Numbered from the stretch's first letter, positions 16,734 to 26,093 are shown. The stretch: DNA of 47,530 nt from Mongoliibacter ruber (GCF_003003005.1 NZ_PVTR01000009.1:1-47530); one strand, 5' to 3'. Translations and numbers: made by a program. Notes: generated from the sequence alone by a model not told the origin.

Positions 16734-18452
16734 ATGAACAGATTATCTCTATTTATTCTTTTACTATTCCTGTATTCTTGTCAGGAAGACAAATCCCCAA
16801 AAATATCCATCTCTCTCTCCGAGGAATTGGCCTCAGAAGTCAGCGATGGACGGCTCTTGCTTTTGTTCCATGGTTCGGATAATACTGAGCCACGTTTTGC
16901 AGTCAGTGATGATGTAAACTCCGCCCAGGTAATTGGTATGGATTTTGAAAATTATCAAAAAGGAAATTCTTTTGAATTTGACATTTCCAGTTTTGGATAC
17001 CCCATTGAAAACTTTAAAGACATTCCGAGTGGAGAATATTGGGTACAGGCCTATATAGTCAAATATGAGACCTTCAACAGGGCTGATGGACACACTATCA
17101 AAATGCCAATGGACCAATGGGAAGGCCGACAATGGAACCGTACACCTGGAAACGTATTCAGCAAACCCAAAAAAGTGAATTGGGATGGGAAATCGGATTT
17201 CTCAATCGAAATAGATCAAATCAATCCCCCGGTTGAAGAACCTGAAGACACTGAATACATCAAGCATATCAAATTTCGATCAGACTTACTTTCTGAATTT
17301 TGGGGTCGTGACATCTACCTTGGTGCCCATATTTTAATCCCCAGAGAATTTGAAGAGAATACGAATGAATACTATCCTTTGATGATTTTTCATGGGCACT
17401 TTACACCTAATTTTGGAGGATTTAGAACTACACCTCCAGATGAGGATATGGAAGAAGAATACAGTCCTAGATTTGGGATTTATGGATACAATAAAATTCA
17501 GCAAGAAGAAGCATATAATTTTTACCAAAAATGGATTTCTCCTGATTTTCCAAAATTTATTGCGATAGAAATCCAGCATGCAAATCCATTCTATGATGAC
17601 AGTTATGCCGTCAATTCGGAAAATATCGGCCCTTATGGAGATGCAATCACCTATGAATTGATCCCTCATATCGAAAAAGAATTCAGAGGAATTGGAGAAG
17701 GTTGGGCAAGATTCACCTATGGAGGTTCTACGGGAGGCTGGGAAGCCTTGGCAGTGCAGGTTAAGTATCCTGATGAATACAATGGTTGTTTTGCAGCTTG
17801 TCCAGACCCAATAGATTTTAGGGCTTACACCACAGTCAATATATATGAGGATGATAATGCTTACTTTATCAATGGGCCTTTTAGAACTACTGAACGTGTC
17901 GGAAGGAGGAATTATCTTGGGCATGTATCTGCCATGCTAAAAGACATGAACTACAAGGAACTGGCATTGGGTGGAGAAAAAAGCAGGTCTGGAGATCAAT
18001 GGGATATTTGGCAAGCTGTATTTTCACCTGTAGGCACAGATGGCTACCCAAAACCTATTTGGAATAAATACAGTGGAGAGATTGACAAAGAAGTTGCTGA
18101 TCATTGGAAAGAAAATTTTGACTTACGCTATATTATGGAGAGAGATTGGGATACTTTAGGCGAAAAACTGGAAGGCAAAATACACATTTACTGTGGTGAT
18201 ATGGACAATTACTACCTCAACAATGCTGTTTATCTCACAGAGGATTTTTTGGAAAAAACAGAAAACCCCTACTACGACGGTGAGGTGCTTTACGGAGATC
18301 GGGCAGAACATTGCTGGAATGGAGATCCTGATCAGCCCAATTACATAACACGTCTACGATACCACACCATGTACCTAGACAGAATTGCCAATCGATTAAA
18401 AAAGACCGCGCCATCTGATTTTAATCAAAGAACTTGGGTGCTAAATAGGTGA
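16734..18452 (+). CDS. Lipoprotein alpha/beta-hydrolase, putative esterase
   Basis: 572 residues. The lipobox YSC places a lipid on Cys16. Residues about 20-165 look like a beta-sandwich domain (alternating strands, YWVQAYIVKYETF). From about 180 onward it is an alpha/beta-hydrolase of the esterase-D/feruloyl-esterase type: YPLMIFHGHFTPNFGG (oxyanion region near 214-229), nucleophile elbow GGSTGG with Ser332, and a likely catalytic His in DRAEHCWNG near the C-terminus. The acid residue is not certain. It probably cleaves an ester at the cell surface or in the periplasm; the substrate cannot be read from sequence. No partner gene is evident. It lies between the M19 dipeptidase and the desaturase. 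Confidence 0.65.
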   Translation: MNRLSLFILLLFLYSCQEDKSPKISISLSEELASEVSDGRLLLLFHGSDNTEPRFAVSDDVNSAQVIGMDFENYQKGNSFEFDISSFGYPIENFKDIPSGEYWVQAYIVKYETFNRADGHTIKMPMDQWEGRQWNRTPGNVFSKPKKVNWDGKSDFSIEIDQINPPVEEPEDTEYIKHIKFRSDLLSEFWGRDIYLGAHILIPREFEENTNEYYPLMIFHGHFTPNFGGFRTTPPDEDMEEEYSPRFGIYGYNKIQQEEAYNFYQKWISPDFPKFIAIEIQHANPFYDDSYAVNSENIGPYGDAITYELIPHIEKEFRGIGEGWARFTYGGSTGGWEALAVQVKYPDEYNGCFAACPDPIDFRAYTTVNIYEDDNAYFINGPFRTTERVGRRNYLGHVSAMLKDMNYKELALGGEKSRSGDQWDIWQAVFSPVGTDGYPKPIWNKYSGEIDKEVADHWKENFDLRYIMERDWDTLGEKLEGKIHIYCGDMDNYYLNNAVYLTEDFLEKTENPYYDGEVLYGDRAEHCWNGDPDQPNYITRLRYHTMYLDRIANRLKKTAPSDFNQRTWVLNR

Positions 18453-18588
18453 AGTTAATACGGAAACCGATTGCATAAATCAAGTTTCCCTGAACTATAT
18501 ACAACAATTTGTCCTTACCTTTACGGGAGAACACACTGTACTTGAGCCATAATAATCACAAAGCTAATTGCAGAAAAATCTAAATATC

Positions 18589-19590
18589 ATGAGTAAATCA
18601 AATAATATAAACTACGAATTGGAAAAAAACATGGAAGTCATTAGCCAGTTAGATGGCTTTGTGACCCATGCGGTTGAAAATATTTTGGTAGATCCAGATG
18701 ATTGTTGGCAGCCAACAGACTTCTTGCCAGATATGTCAAAAATGGATGCTTTCGATGAAATTAAAAAGCTTCAGGAAAGAGCATCAGGAATTCCCGATAC
18801 AGTAATTACTTCCTTGGTAGGTAATATGATAACTGAAGAGGCCCTACCAAGTTACCAGACTTATTTTAATTTACTTGAAGGTATAAATGTCGAAGGTAAC
18901 CTACTGAGTAACTCAGGCTGGGTAAAATGGTCCAAAGCTTGGACTGCAGAAGAAAACAGACATGGTGATCTATTGAACAAGTACCTTTACTTATCAGGCA
19001 GATGCGACATGAAAAAAGTAGAGCAAACCATTCATCGATTGATATACAACGGTTTTGATCCGAGGTCTGAAAAAGATCCATATCAAGCCCTCATATACAC
19101 TTCATTCCAAGAAAGAGCTACCAAAATTTCCCATGTAAATACGGGTAAATTAGCTGACAAAGCAGGAGATGATGTACTTTCAAGAATATGTAAGACCATA
19201 GCCGGTGATGAGGCTAGACATGAAAAAGCTTACAAAAGCTTTATGAGCCAAGTTTTCGAAATTGATCCTAATGGTGCCATACTAGCATTTGAAAAGATGA
19301 TGAGAAAACAGATTGTTATGCCTGCGGTATTGATGGGCAAAGGAGGCAGCAACCCAACATTATTTGATCAATTTTCTGCGATTACACAGAAAATCGGAGT
19401 TTACACAGGTTGGGATTACGCACGAATCATCGATCACTTAGTGAAACTTTGGGATATTGAATCCCTAAGCGGATTGGATGGCTTGGCTTCCAAAGCACAA
19501 GACTACCTAGCCAACTTGTCTGACAGATACATGAGGCTTGCTGACCGAATGAAAGCTCCTGATGAGGTTGCTCTCGCATGGTTGAAATAA
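18589..19590 (+). CDS. Acyl-ACP desaturase (stearoyl-ACP desaturase family)
   Basis: 333 residues from the ATG at 18589; an in-frame TTG 21 bases upstream is less likely. It is a soluble di-iron desaturase that introduces a cis double bond into acyl-ACP, using oxygen and ferredoxin. The first iron motif is WTAEENRHGDLLNKYLY (E122, H125), very close to the plant plastid enzyme; the second is GDEARHEKAY. The DxWxPxDFLPD opening (DDCWQPTDFLPD) is also family-typical. It allows aerobic unsaturated fatty-acid synthesis and membrane fluidity control. A terminator follows at 19598. Single-gene unit; no TAnnTTTG promoter was seen, only TACCTTTA at about 18517. Confidence 0.93.
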   Translation: MSKSNNINYELEKNMEVISQLDGFVTHAVENILVDPDDCWQPTDFLPDMSKMDAFDEIKKLQERASGIPDTVITSLVGNMITEEALPSYQTYFNLLEGINVEGNLLSNSGWVKWSKAWTAEENRHGDLLNKYLYLSGRCDMKKVEQTIHRLIYNGFDPRSEKDPYQALIYTSFQERATKISHVNTGKLADKAGDDVLSRICKTIAGDEARHEKAYKSFMSQVFEIDPNGAILAFEKMMRKQIVMPAVLMGKGGSNPTLFDQFSAITQKIGVYTGWDYARIIDHLVKLWDIESLSGLDGLASKAQDYLANLSDRYMRLADRMKAPDEVALAWLK

Positions 19591-19597
19591 TCAAAAT

Positions 19598-19626
19598 AGG
19601 CTTGATATTACATCAGGCCTTTTTTT
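19598..19626 (+). terminator. Terminator of the desaturase gene
   Basis: AGGCTTGAT (19598-19606) pairs with ATCAGGCCT (19612-19620) with one wobble and a 5-base loop, followed by a run of T to 19626. Confidence 0.8.
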
Positions 19627-19646
19627 ATCGTGATTTACATAAAATC

Positions 19647-19682
19647 AACAAAGAATGTTCTCGGTCGGGAACATTCTTTGTT
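19647..19682. promoter_or_regulatory. Perfect 14-bp inverted repeat upstream of the pirin gene
   Basis: AACAAAGAATGTTC (19647-19660) and GAACATTCTTTGTT (19669-19682) are exact reverse complements around a GC-rich 8-base loop (TCGGTCGG). It lies 34 bases before the pirin start and 20 bases after the desaturase terminator. It may be an operator or a second terminator; it has no real U-tract. Confidence 0.5.
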
Positions 19683-19695
19683 TAAATTCGATTAC

Positions 19696-19707
19696 ATGTA
19701 TATACAT
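19696..19707. promoter_or_regulatory. Palindrome ATGTATATACAT ahead of pirin
   Basis: A perfect 12-bp palindrome 8 bases before the pirin start codon. With the preceding C, the 11-mer CATGTATATAC recurs at 29050-29060 just upstream of the Old Yellow Enzyme gene. Possible shared operator; unproven. Confidence 0.35.
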
Positions 19708-19715
19708 TTAATATT

Positions 19716-20567
19716 ATGAAGACAATAAAAGAAATACATAAAGCGAGTTACCATCCCATCGCAGATTTGATCACCTACAATCCGCTGCCCTCACCAAAAC
19801 TTAGGCAGATAGACCCCTTTATTTTCCTCAATCATCACGGTCACCAAACCTATCCCAAAAACAACAATGGATTGCCTTTTGGGCCACATCCGCATAGAGG
19901 TATGGAAACAGTGACGTTTATTTTAGAAGGCGACATCATGCATAAAGACAGCGGTGGCCACGAATCCGTCATCAACGCGGGAGGAATTCAATGGATGACA
20001 GCAGGAAGTGGACTTATCCATGCCGAGGTCTCATCTGACAAATTCAAGAAAGAAGGTGGTGATTTAGAAATTCTTCAACTTTGGCTGAATTTACCCGCCA
20101 AGTTAAAAATGACTAAGCCAAGATACATAGGACTTCAAAAAGAAGAGATAAATCATTTTGAGCTAGAAGAAGGCAAAGTGTATGTACAGATGATTGCGGG
20201 GGATTGGGAAAATAATCAAGGTTCATTTGATACACTATGGCCAATTTCCCTTAGTACTGTTCATTTGAAAAAAGGTGGTAAAATCCAAAAGGATATACCA
20301 CAGGAAGAAAATGTGTTTTTCTACATTGTGAGAGGAGAGGTGAAAATACAGGGCGAGAAAGTACCCTTTAGAAACTTGATAGAGTTCAATAATGACGGCA
20401 AGTCAGTTGCCTTTGAAGCTTCAGAAGATGCAGTAGTTATTTTGGGTCATGCCAAGCCTTTTAATGAGTCAATGGTCGCACAAGGTCCATTTGTCATGAA
20501 TACCAATCAGGAGATCATGCAGGCTTACCAAGACTATCAGGAGGGTAAGTTTGGAACTTGGGAATAG
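19716..20567 (+). CDS. Pirin family protein (cupin)
   Basis: 283 residues. The N-terminal cupin has the pirin signature with metal ligands in FGPHPHRGMETVTFILEG and a later HAEVSSDKF (GLIHAEVSS), followed by a pirin C-terminal cupin (about residues 160-275, ending in VILGHAKPFNESMVAQGPFVMNT). Pirins are Fe-binding cupins; some act as quercetin dioxygenases, others in redox or transcription roles. They are often induced by electrophile or oxidative stress. The gene has an inverted repeat and a palindrome in its upstream region, suggesting regulated expression. Specific role unknown. Confidence 0.92.
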   Translation: MKTIKEIHKASYHPIADLITYNPLPSPKLRQIDPFIFLNHHGHQTYPKNNNGLPFGPHPHRGMETVTFILEGDIMHKDSGGHESVINAGGIQWMTAGSGLIHAEVSSDKFKKEGGDLEILQLWLNLPAKLKMTKPRYIGLQKEEINHFELEEGKVYVQMIAGDWENNQGSFDTLWPISLSTVHLKKGGKIQKDIPQEENVFFYIVRGEVKIQGEKVPFRNLIEFNNDGKSVAFEASEDAVVILGHAKPFNESMVAQGPFVMNTNQEIMQAYQDYQEGKFGTWE

Positions 20568-20729
20568 AAATTGAAATTCCTCTTTTCACAATAGAAACCA
20601 TTCTTAGAGGATATTTTAATCTTAGTACTCCTGGTATAAACTGATATTCGACCTGCATCATCGATTGATAAAAAAATTCATTCAATTGTAATCCCTTTAT
20701 CAAAAACCTCGACAAATCGATTTTCAAAT

Positions 20730-20758
20730 AAAAAGGCTCTCTAATAGGGAGCCTTTTT
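20730..20758 (-). terminator. Terminator of the DUF2520 gene
   Basis: AAAAAGGCTC (20730-20739) pairs with GAGCCTTTTT (20749-20758), with T-tracts on both strands. It touches the stop codon of the minus-strand gene and can also stop pirin transcription, which converges on it. Confidence 0.75.
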
Positions 20759-21534
20759 TAGATCGAGTCTATAATATCCTGTGAAATCAGCCGGTAAATT
20801 TCAGCAATCTGTTCGTTATAGTTTAAGAATTGGTGGTGAGCCTCTAAGGTATTCAGATCTTCTCTTTTTGCTGGTCCCGTTTGGGCCTTTTTTGCACCTA
20901 ATTCCAAACTTTTACTTAGTGTTTCAATGATCAGTGGTTTCAGCATTTCAAAATCTAAACCCTGACGCGCCATAATTTCTTCAGATAGCCTGATCATATG
21001 GTTGGAGAAATTGCTCGCAAAAACAGCTGCTACATGCAAAGCCTTTCTATCTTTGCTTTTGACTACATACTGAAGATGAGACAACGATTTGGCTAACTTT
21101 TTAAGTTTCTGTAAAGTGGTCTGATCTTCACTTTCTAGCAGAAAAGGAACTTCTCCAAAAGAAATTTCCCGATCCTTAGAAAAAGATTGTAGCGGATAAA
21201 AAATCCCTGTGTAAGTCGCTGAACTATATCCAAGTGCTTCTATGGAAACTGATCCAGAAGTATGCAGCAAAATACTATCCTCAGGGAGGATAATTTCATC
21301 GGAAATTTCGCTGATAGCATCATCACTAACTGCAATGATGAAAATTTCGGCTATAGACTCTGTAAAATCAAGGTCAGTTTTTGATTCAGCAGTATAAAGC
21401 TTCTGTGTGATGCCCTTAATGTTTTTTTCACTCCGTCCATAGACTTCTGTGATAGTATGCCCTGCCTCTTCCAACGCGGGTGCCAAGTGCCAAGCAACAT
21501 TTCCCGTTCCCAGTATGGCTATTTTAAATTTCAT
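20758..21534 (-). CDS. Rossmann-fold dehydrogenase-like protein with DUF2520 domain
   Basis: 258 residues. The N-terminal NAD(P)-binding fold starts at once with KIAILGTGNVAWHLAPAL (GxGxxA-type motif, residues about 4-20), with IFIIAVSDDAI and LLHTSGSVSIEAL as in F420/NADP oxidoreductase-like proteins. The C-terminal half (about 125-250) is the DUF2520 all-helical domain (KALHVAAVFASNFSNHM, then GPAKREDL). It is cytoplasmic; the substrate is not known. Divergent from no close gene; upstream is a 185-base gap before ccmF. Convergent with pirin across a shared terminator. Confidence 0.88.
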   Translation of the reverse strand: MKFKIAILGTGNVAWHLAPALEEAGHTITEVYGRSEKNIKGITQKLYTAESKTDLDFTESIAEIFIIAVSDDAISEISDEIILPEDSILLHTSGSVSIEALGYSSATYTGIFYPLQSFSKDREISFGEVPFLLESEDQTTLQKLKKLAKSLSHLQYVVKSKDRKALHVAAVFASNFSNHMIRLSEEIMARQGLDFEMLKPLIIETLSKSLELGAKKAQTGPAKREDLNTLEAHHQFLNYNEQIAEIYRLISQDIIDSI

Positions 21535-21719
21535 GGTTGAAATATAATAATATGTGGAATTCAGTCAGAGTGAACCAACCAGAATCTTAAATAGATTTAG
21601 GTGCAACCTGAAAAGGTACTCCAGTATCCTTTAATTCCTAACCCACTTCTCTGAGGACAGCTATCATTCAATATCCAGATATGGTGTGAACGGGCTCATC
21701 AAAAAGACAATGCTAACCC

Positions 21720-24248
21720 TTATTCCAACCCTTTATCACGCATTTTGCTAAACTCATCGTATCTTCTATAAATAGCTACACAAAAACCAATCAACATGAT
21801 GATAGTCCCTATCCACAGCACATTGATTTGGGGTTTCATTATAGCCTTAAGTACGACGTAGTCTTTTTGATACCTGTTTACTTTAAAAGAGAATGTATTT
21901 GATTCAGGAGTTATATTTTCAACCTCCACTTTAACACCAAGTTCACTATCTACAGCAGGAATTTTTCCCAGCTGATTGTCTCTGATGATAAATACGGGTG
22001 AAAGCTTTTTTTCAACACCAAAATCCTGGATCACCAAGTGTGCCTTCACAGCAACATCACCTTCTTTGAGATTCACGCCAGGAAGATCAGTGACGACTTC
22101 TCCACCTTCAAACGTAGTGACAAAATCAGCTATATAGAATGTTTCTCCCGGTGAGACTTCGTAGAATTCATCCTCTCTCCACTCAGGATCATCAAAGTCG
22201 TTGAGGGCTGAAACGAAGGTATACAAATCTCTATTTAGGAATCTTCTTGAATCCGGAGAAGATATCAAGCCCATATTTTCATTGAATTGTGACATGGGGT
22301 GCAGCGTGAACTGAAATTCTTCATCCTTGAAATAATCGATTCTAAAGTAATCATTCTCTTCCAAGACTATAGATACGACATCGCCCTTACTATGGTATGT
22401 CCTACCTCTGACCACTATATCATCCAATGCAATTGCTTCGTTGACATTGCCAGTAGCTTCCAATAAGTTGACACTTACGTGACCTGGCACTCCCACAAGT
22501 TTTTTATGCCTTCCTTTATAGACAGCAGTATATTCTTTGATTTGGGTCGGTTTATTGATCCAAAGCAAAACATGCTCTTTGTTAAGTTCATCTTCCCAGC
22601 TATTAGAATACGTCAATCCTGACATATTATAGGATATGATTTCAGAATATCCGGATGAAAACATTACCCCTATCAAAATCAACCCCAAACCTATGTGAGC
22701 CAAAGAACCACCCGTTAATTTGAAAGTAGATTTTCTCACTAATTGGAATAGTATAGTGGAATTGGCTACAATGGTAAAGGTGGCTGCCAGTACCAGAATC
22801 ATATAACTCAGGTCAAATACTTTCCCCCAAACAATGATAACAGCTGAGAGCAACACAGAAATGATATACGGTGTCACCAATGTCTCTCTTAGCTTTTTAG
22901 AATCCATTTTATTCCACCAGAAAAACTGACCTACAGCAGTAAGCAAAGCCAAAACAACCGCAAACCAAAGTTGGAATTTTGTGTAAAACCCAACTTGATC
23001 AGCAGGTGGAGCCATATTTGAAATCCCACCAAACATTTCTACAATTGCATTCCAAACAGGAATAGAGGTAGGAAGAATTACCTGAAAAGCCATCAAACCT
23101 AAAGTAGTGGCTCCGATAAAAATCCAGAATTCTCTTGAATAAACAGATGCTTCCTTTTCTGAGGTGGGTATATGCTTCCAGTTTTTGGCAGCTAAAAATA
23201 CTGCTACAAACAAGAAGAATAACATGTATATCAACAATTGTCCAGAAAGACCCAAATCGGTAAAAGAATGAACTGAAGAGTCCCCCAACACGCCACTTCT
23301 TACAAGGAAGGTAGCATACAATACCAAAATAAAGGAGGCTATCACCAGTACAATTGAAGTTTTCAAAGCTGTACTACTTTTCTTAAAAGTAATCATGGTG
23401 TGTATTGCAGCAACCATGATAAGCCAAGGTACATACACGGCATTTTCTACAGGATCCCAATTCCAGTATCCTCCGAAATTAAGTGTTACGTAAGCCCAAT
23501 AAGCACCCATGATAATCCCCATTCCTAAAATCATGGCAGAAAACTGCGCCCATGGAAGTGCCGGTCTTACCCATTCTGAATACTTTTTGGTCCACAAACC
23601 TCCCATTAAAAAGGCAAATGGAACCAAAGTAGAAGCGTAACCTAGGAATAGAGTTGGAGGATGAATAACCATCCAAATATTCTGAAGCAATGGATTCAAA
23701 CCTGTTCCATCTTCTGGGACAAAATCAGGGTTGATCGAAAATATTGGTGCAGAGACAGCATCCCTTAGCAACATAAATGGAGAACTTCCGATTTTTAAGT
23801 CTCCAATAACCACTCCTAGAATCATGGAAACCAAAAATGCCTGTACCAATGCGAAAACGAGCATCACTGGGCCTTCCCAGAATTTATTAGTGTGAATCAA
23901 AACCAATCCCAAGACCACATTCCAAACTATCCATAAAATGAATGCGCCCTCTTGACCTTCCCAGAAGCTAGACACCATGTAGTGTACCGGCAAAGCCATG
24001 CTGGAATGGGAGTATGCATAAAAGTACTCGAACCTGTGGTTATAAATAATCTCAAAAAGCGTAATGGCAATGGCGATACTTGCTGCAGCATGAACATAAA
24101 AGGCTATCCTACTGAATTTTCTCCAGTTGGGCTTCTCAAGCTCAGAAACAACAGTATACTGGTAATATGCATATGCGGCTACGAGTGCACTTACAAAAGC
24201 TAGGATTGCAGAAAAGTGCCCTAAATTACCGATAAAGGTATTGATCAT
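21720..24248 (-). CDS. ccmF: Cytochrome c maturation protein CcmF (heme lyase)
   Basis: 842 residues, an integral membrane protein with many transmembrane helices. The heme-handling WWD domain is read at about residues 251-276 (YWAYVTLNFGGYWNWDPVEN), flanked by conserved His residues such as MVIHPPTLFLGY (H196). A large periplasmic segment (about 540-810) precedes the last helix. CcmF transfers heme from CcmE to the CxxCH motif of apocytochromes c on the outer face of the inner membrane. It is the last gene of the ccmC-ccmD-ccmE-ccmF operon, 24 bases after ccmE. It is somewhat longer than the proteobacterial protein. Confidence 0.96.
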   Translation of the reverse strand: MINTFIGNLGHFSAILAFVSALVAAYAYYQYTVVSELEKPNWRKFSRIAFYVHAAASIAIAITLFEIIYNHRFEYFYAYSHSSMALPVHYMVSSFWEGQEGAFILWIVWNVVLGLVLIHTNKFWEGPVMLVFALVQAFLVSMILGVVIGDLKIGSSPFMLLRDAVSAPIFSINPDFVPEDGTGLNPLLQNIWMVIHPPTLFLGYASTLVPFAFLMGGLWTKKYSEWVRPALPWAQFSAMILGMGIIMGAYWAYVTLNFGGYWNWDPVENAVYVPWLIMVAAIHTMITFKKSSTALKTSIVLVIASFILVLYATFLVRSGVLGDSSVHSFTDLGLSGQLLIYMLFFLFVAVFLAAKNWKHIPTSEKEASVYSREFWIFIGATTLGLMAFQVILPTSIPVWNAIVEMFGGISNMAPPADQVGFYTKFQLWFAVVLALLTAVGQFFWWNKMDSKKLRETLVTPYIISVLLSAVIIVWGKVFDLSYMILVLAATFTIVANSTILFQLVRKSTFKLTGGSLAHIGLGLILIGVMFSSGYSEIISYNMSGLTYSNSWEDELNKEHVLLWINKPTQIKEYTAVYKGRHKKLVGVPGHVSVNLLEATGNVNEAIALDDIVVRGRTYHSKGDVVSIVLEENDYFRIDYFKDEEFQFTLHPMSQFNENMGLISSPDSRRFLNRDLYTFVSALNDFDDPEWREDEFYEVSPGETFYIADFVTTFEGGEVVTDLPGVNLKEGDVAVKAHLVIQDFGVEKKLSPVFIIRDNQLGKIPAVDSELGVKVEVENITPESNTFSFKVNRYQKDYVVLKAIMKPQINVLWIGTIIMLIGFCVAIYRRYDEFSKMRDKGLE

Positions 24249-24272
24249 GGATTCTTAAATCAGGTGGGTAAA

Positions 24273-24689
24273 TTAAATGCCAGCATTGCTGACTTCAGTT
24301 TCTTGGTATTTGGACGGACACTTCATGAGGATTTTATCAGCTACGAATAAGTCCTCTGTTTTGTAGGATCCTATAACCACTACTTGTTCTGCTCGTGCAA
24401 AATCAGCCGGTACAGGTTCATTATAAAAAACTCTTTGGGCAGTTCCATCTGCATCTACCATCATAAAATAAAAAGAAGTTTTATCATCATTGACTTCAAT
24501 CCCTTCCACTATACCCGATACACTTTTCTTCAACTCTCCTACCACGTGAATCGGCTTTTCTTCGCCTTTCATTTTCATTGCTTTGGCTGTTTGAAAGCTC
24601 TCATATGTACTCGCATCACCTATTGAGGTGATGATGATGACGATTGCCACTGCAATGATGCCCAGTCCTATTAGATGCCCTTTTTTCAT
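24273..24689 (-). CDS. ccmE: Heme chaperone CcmE, CxxxY variant
   Basis: 138 residues. A single N-terminal membrane anchor (residues 6-24) is followed by the small OB-fold domain (VVGELKKSVSGIV, SFYFMMVDADG, VFYNEPVPADF, VVVIGSYKTEDLFVADKILMKCPSKY). Usual CcmE proteins bind heme covalently through His in HxxxY. Here the motif is CPSKY: C124 and Y128, a CxxxY type. Such variants are known in archaea and some sulfate reducers, and bind heme through Cys. It carries heme from CcmC to CcmF in the periplasm. The genes are tightly spaced in one operon. Confidence 0.94.
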   Translation of the reverse strand: MKKGHLIGLGIIAVAIVIIITSIGDASTYESFQTAKAMKMKGEEKPIHVVGELKKSVSGIVEGIEVNDDKTSFYFMMVDADGTAQRVFYNEPVPADFARAEQVVVIGSYKTEDLFVADKILMKCPSKYQETEVSNAGI

Positions 24690-24747
24690 GATATTTTGTT
24701 TTAATACCCTTTTACGGGAAAATATGAATATCGTTAAATGACTTTTG

Positions 24748-24999
24748 TCATGAATCTTCTTTTATCAACTTTTCAAGCTTTGATACTTTGCGGTCAGTGT
24801 TGATCACATAAACTGTAATTCCTGCAAAGATCAATACAATCACACCTACCAAGACGTATATTTTCCCTTCGGAACGCATTACATCTGCCATCTCAACCCT
24901 GGAATTACTGTAATCGTCTTCTGTGATTGCAATCTTTTCTTGTGCTACGGCCTGAAAGCTAAATGCCATCAGGAATATGATTATCCATTTTTTCATCAA
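24748..24999 (-). CDS. CcmD-like small membrane protein
   Basis: 83 residues: signal-peptide-like start (MMKKWIIIFLMAFSFQAVAQ), a short acidic segment, one transmembrane helix (about residues 47-67) and a basic coiled tail (RKVSKLEKLIKE). The sequence resembles no enzyme, but a single-helix protein between ccmC and ccmE is where CcmD sits; CcmD helps release heme-loaded CcmE from the CcmABC complex. The presence of both a signal-like segment and a helix makes it longer than enterobacterial CcmD. Assigned mainly by position. Confidence 0.7.
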   Translation of the reverse strand: MMKKWIIIFLMAFSFQAVAQEKIAITEDDYSNSRVEMADVMRSEGKIYVLVGVIVLIFAGITVYVINTDRKVSKLEKLIKEDS

Positions 25000-25012
25000 T
25001 TCTCTCTAAATG

Positions 25013-25693
25013 CTATGAAACCTGATTGATCAATTTATCTTCTACTTTCCTTTCTATTCTCCTCAACCTAACACGGACATTTGCCATCCAAGCGCCTAAT
25101 AATGTCCAACCAATAATGGCTGGATAAAAAACTAGTCTCAATTTACTGTCAAGGTCATAGGCATTAAAACCTGGATTACCTCCATTGCCAGGATGAAGGC
25201 TATCTGTCAATCTTGGCAAGACAAATATCAAGGGAATAAATGCAGCAAAAGCAAATATGTTGTAGACTGCTCCTATTCTTGCTCGCTGATGCACATCTGT
25301 GAGGGAATTTCTCAAAATGAGATAGGCAAAATACATCAGCAAACCTATAGCAGAGCCATTTTGCTTTGGATCTCCACTCCAATAATCACCCCATGTGAAT
25401 TTTGCCCAGAGCATACCAGTTACAATTCCCAACACACCAAATAAGATGGCAGCATTGGTAAACTCGATAGCCATGTCGTCGTGCTTGATGTCACTTGTGC
25501 GTAAATACTTCACACTGTATACTACAGCTACGACCAACATAATGATCATACCAAACCACATAGTTACATGAAAATGTAAGGCCCGGATAGTTTCATTGAG
25601 AATGGGTAATCTCGGTACGTCTAAGAGGAGTCCGGCAATGAGTGTGTACAGTAACAGCCCTATTGTCAGAATTTTCCACCAGCTTGCTCTCAT
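25013..25693 (-). CDS. ccmC: Heme exporter/handling protein CcmC
   Basis: 226 residues with about six membrane helices. The tryptophan-rich heme motif is WAKFTWGDYWSGDPK (residues 96-110), a variant of the CcmC/CcsA WWD motif, with conserved His at 40/42 and another near 180 (SLHPGNG) as axial ligands. CcmC places heme on CcmE. First gene of the operon here. CcmB, often directly upstream in ccm operons, is absent: the next 400 bases hold no gene. A TAnnTTTG match at 25719-25726 (minus strand, TATTTTTG) may be its -7 element, but no -33 TTG was found. Confidence 0.94.
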   Translation of the reverse strand: MRASWWKILTIGLLLYTLIAGLLLDVPRLPILNETIRALHFHVTMWFGMIIMLVVAVVYSVKYLRTSDIKHDDMAIEFTNAAILFGVLGIVTGMLWAKFTWGDYWSGDPKQNGSAIGLLMYFAYLILRNSLTDVHQRARIGAVYNIFAFAAFIPLIFVLPRLTDSLHPGNGGNPGFNAYDLDSKLRLVFYPAIIGWTLLGAWMANVRVRLRRIERKVEDKLINQVS

Positions 25694-26093
25694 CTTTGTG
25701 GTTTTGCTAATTTAAGCGCAAAAATAAGGCATAAGTTCCTGATTCCTGTGCTTTTTGTAACATAAGTTGACCAACACTACTAGAGTAGATGGAAACTATA
25801 TCAAAAGCGAAATCAATTGGGCAGCTTGATTTTGACTTACTCTTTTAATGGAACAGACTTTCCTATTTCAAACAGGCCTTTTATAAAAATTTCATTTTGA
25901 TAACAGTACAAGTACCAAAGTCTTAAGTTAATCCGCTGTCAATCATAAATATTTGTAAGTGACGCTGTTTTCCAGCACAAAAATGACAAGACCCAAATCT
26001 CTTGATCTTAAAAAATATTCAATGCCACATTATTTTTTTCAAAACTCAGTCCTGATCCTCAAATATTCACACTAATCTCTTAAATTTCTCAAC
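25694..26093. other. Gap between ypdA and ccmC with no gene
   Basis: About 400 AT-rich bases without a credible frame. It contains the putative -7 element of the ccm operon at 25719-25726 and nothing else recognisable. There is no trace of ccmB. Confidence 0.5.

Noticed and set aside
20515-20727. 70-codon minus-strand frame in the pirin/DUF2520 convergent gap
   Set aside because: It overlaps the end of pirin and lies outside the DUF2520 gene's transcript end; no recognisable features.
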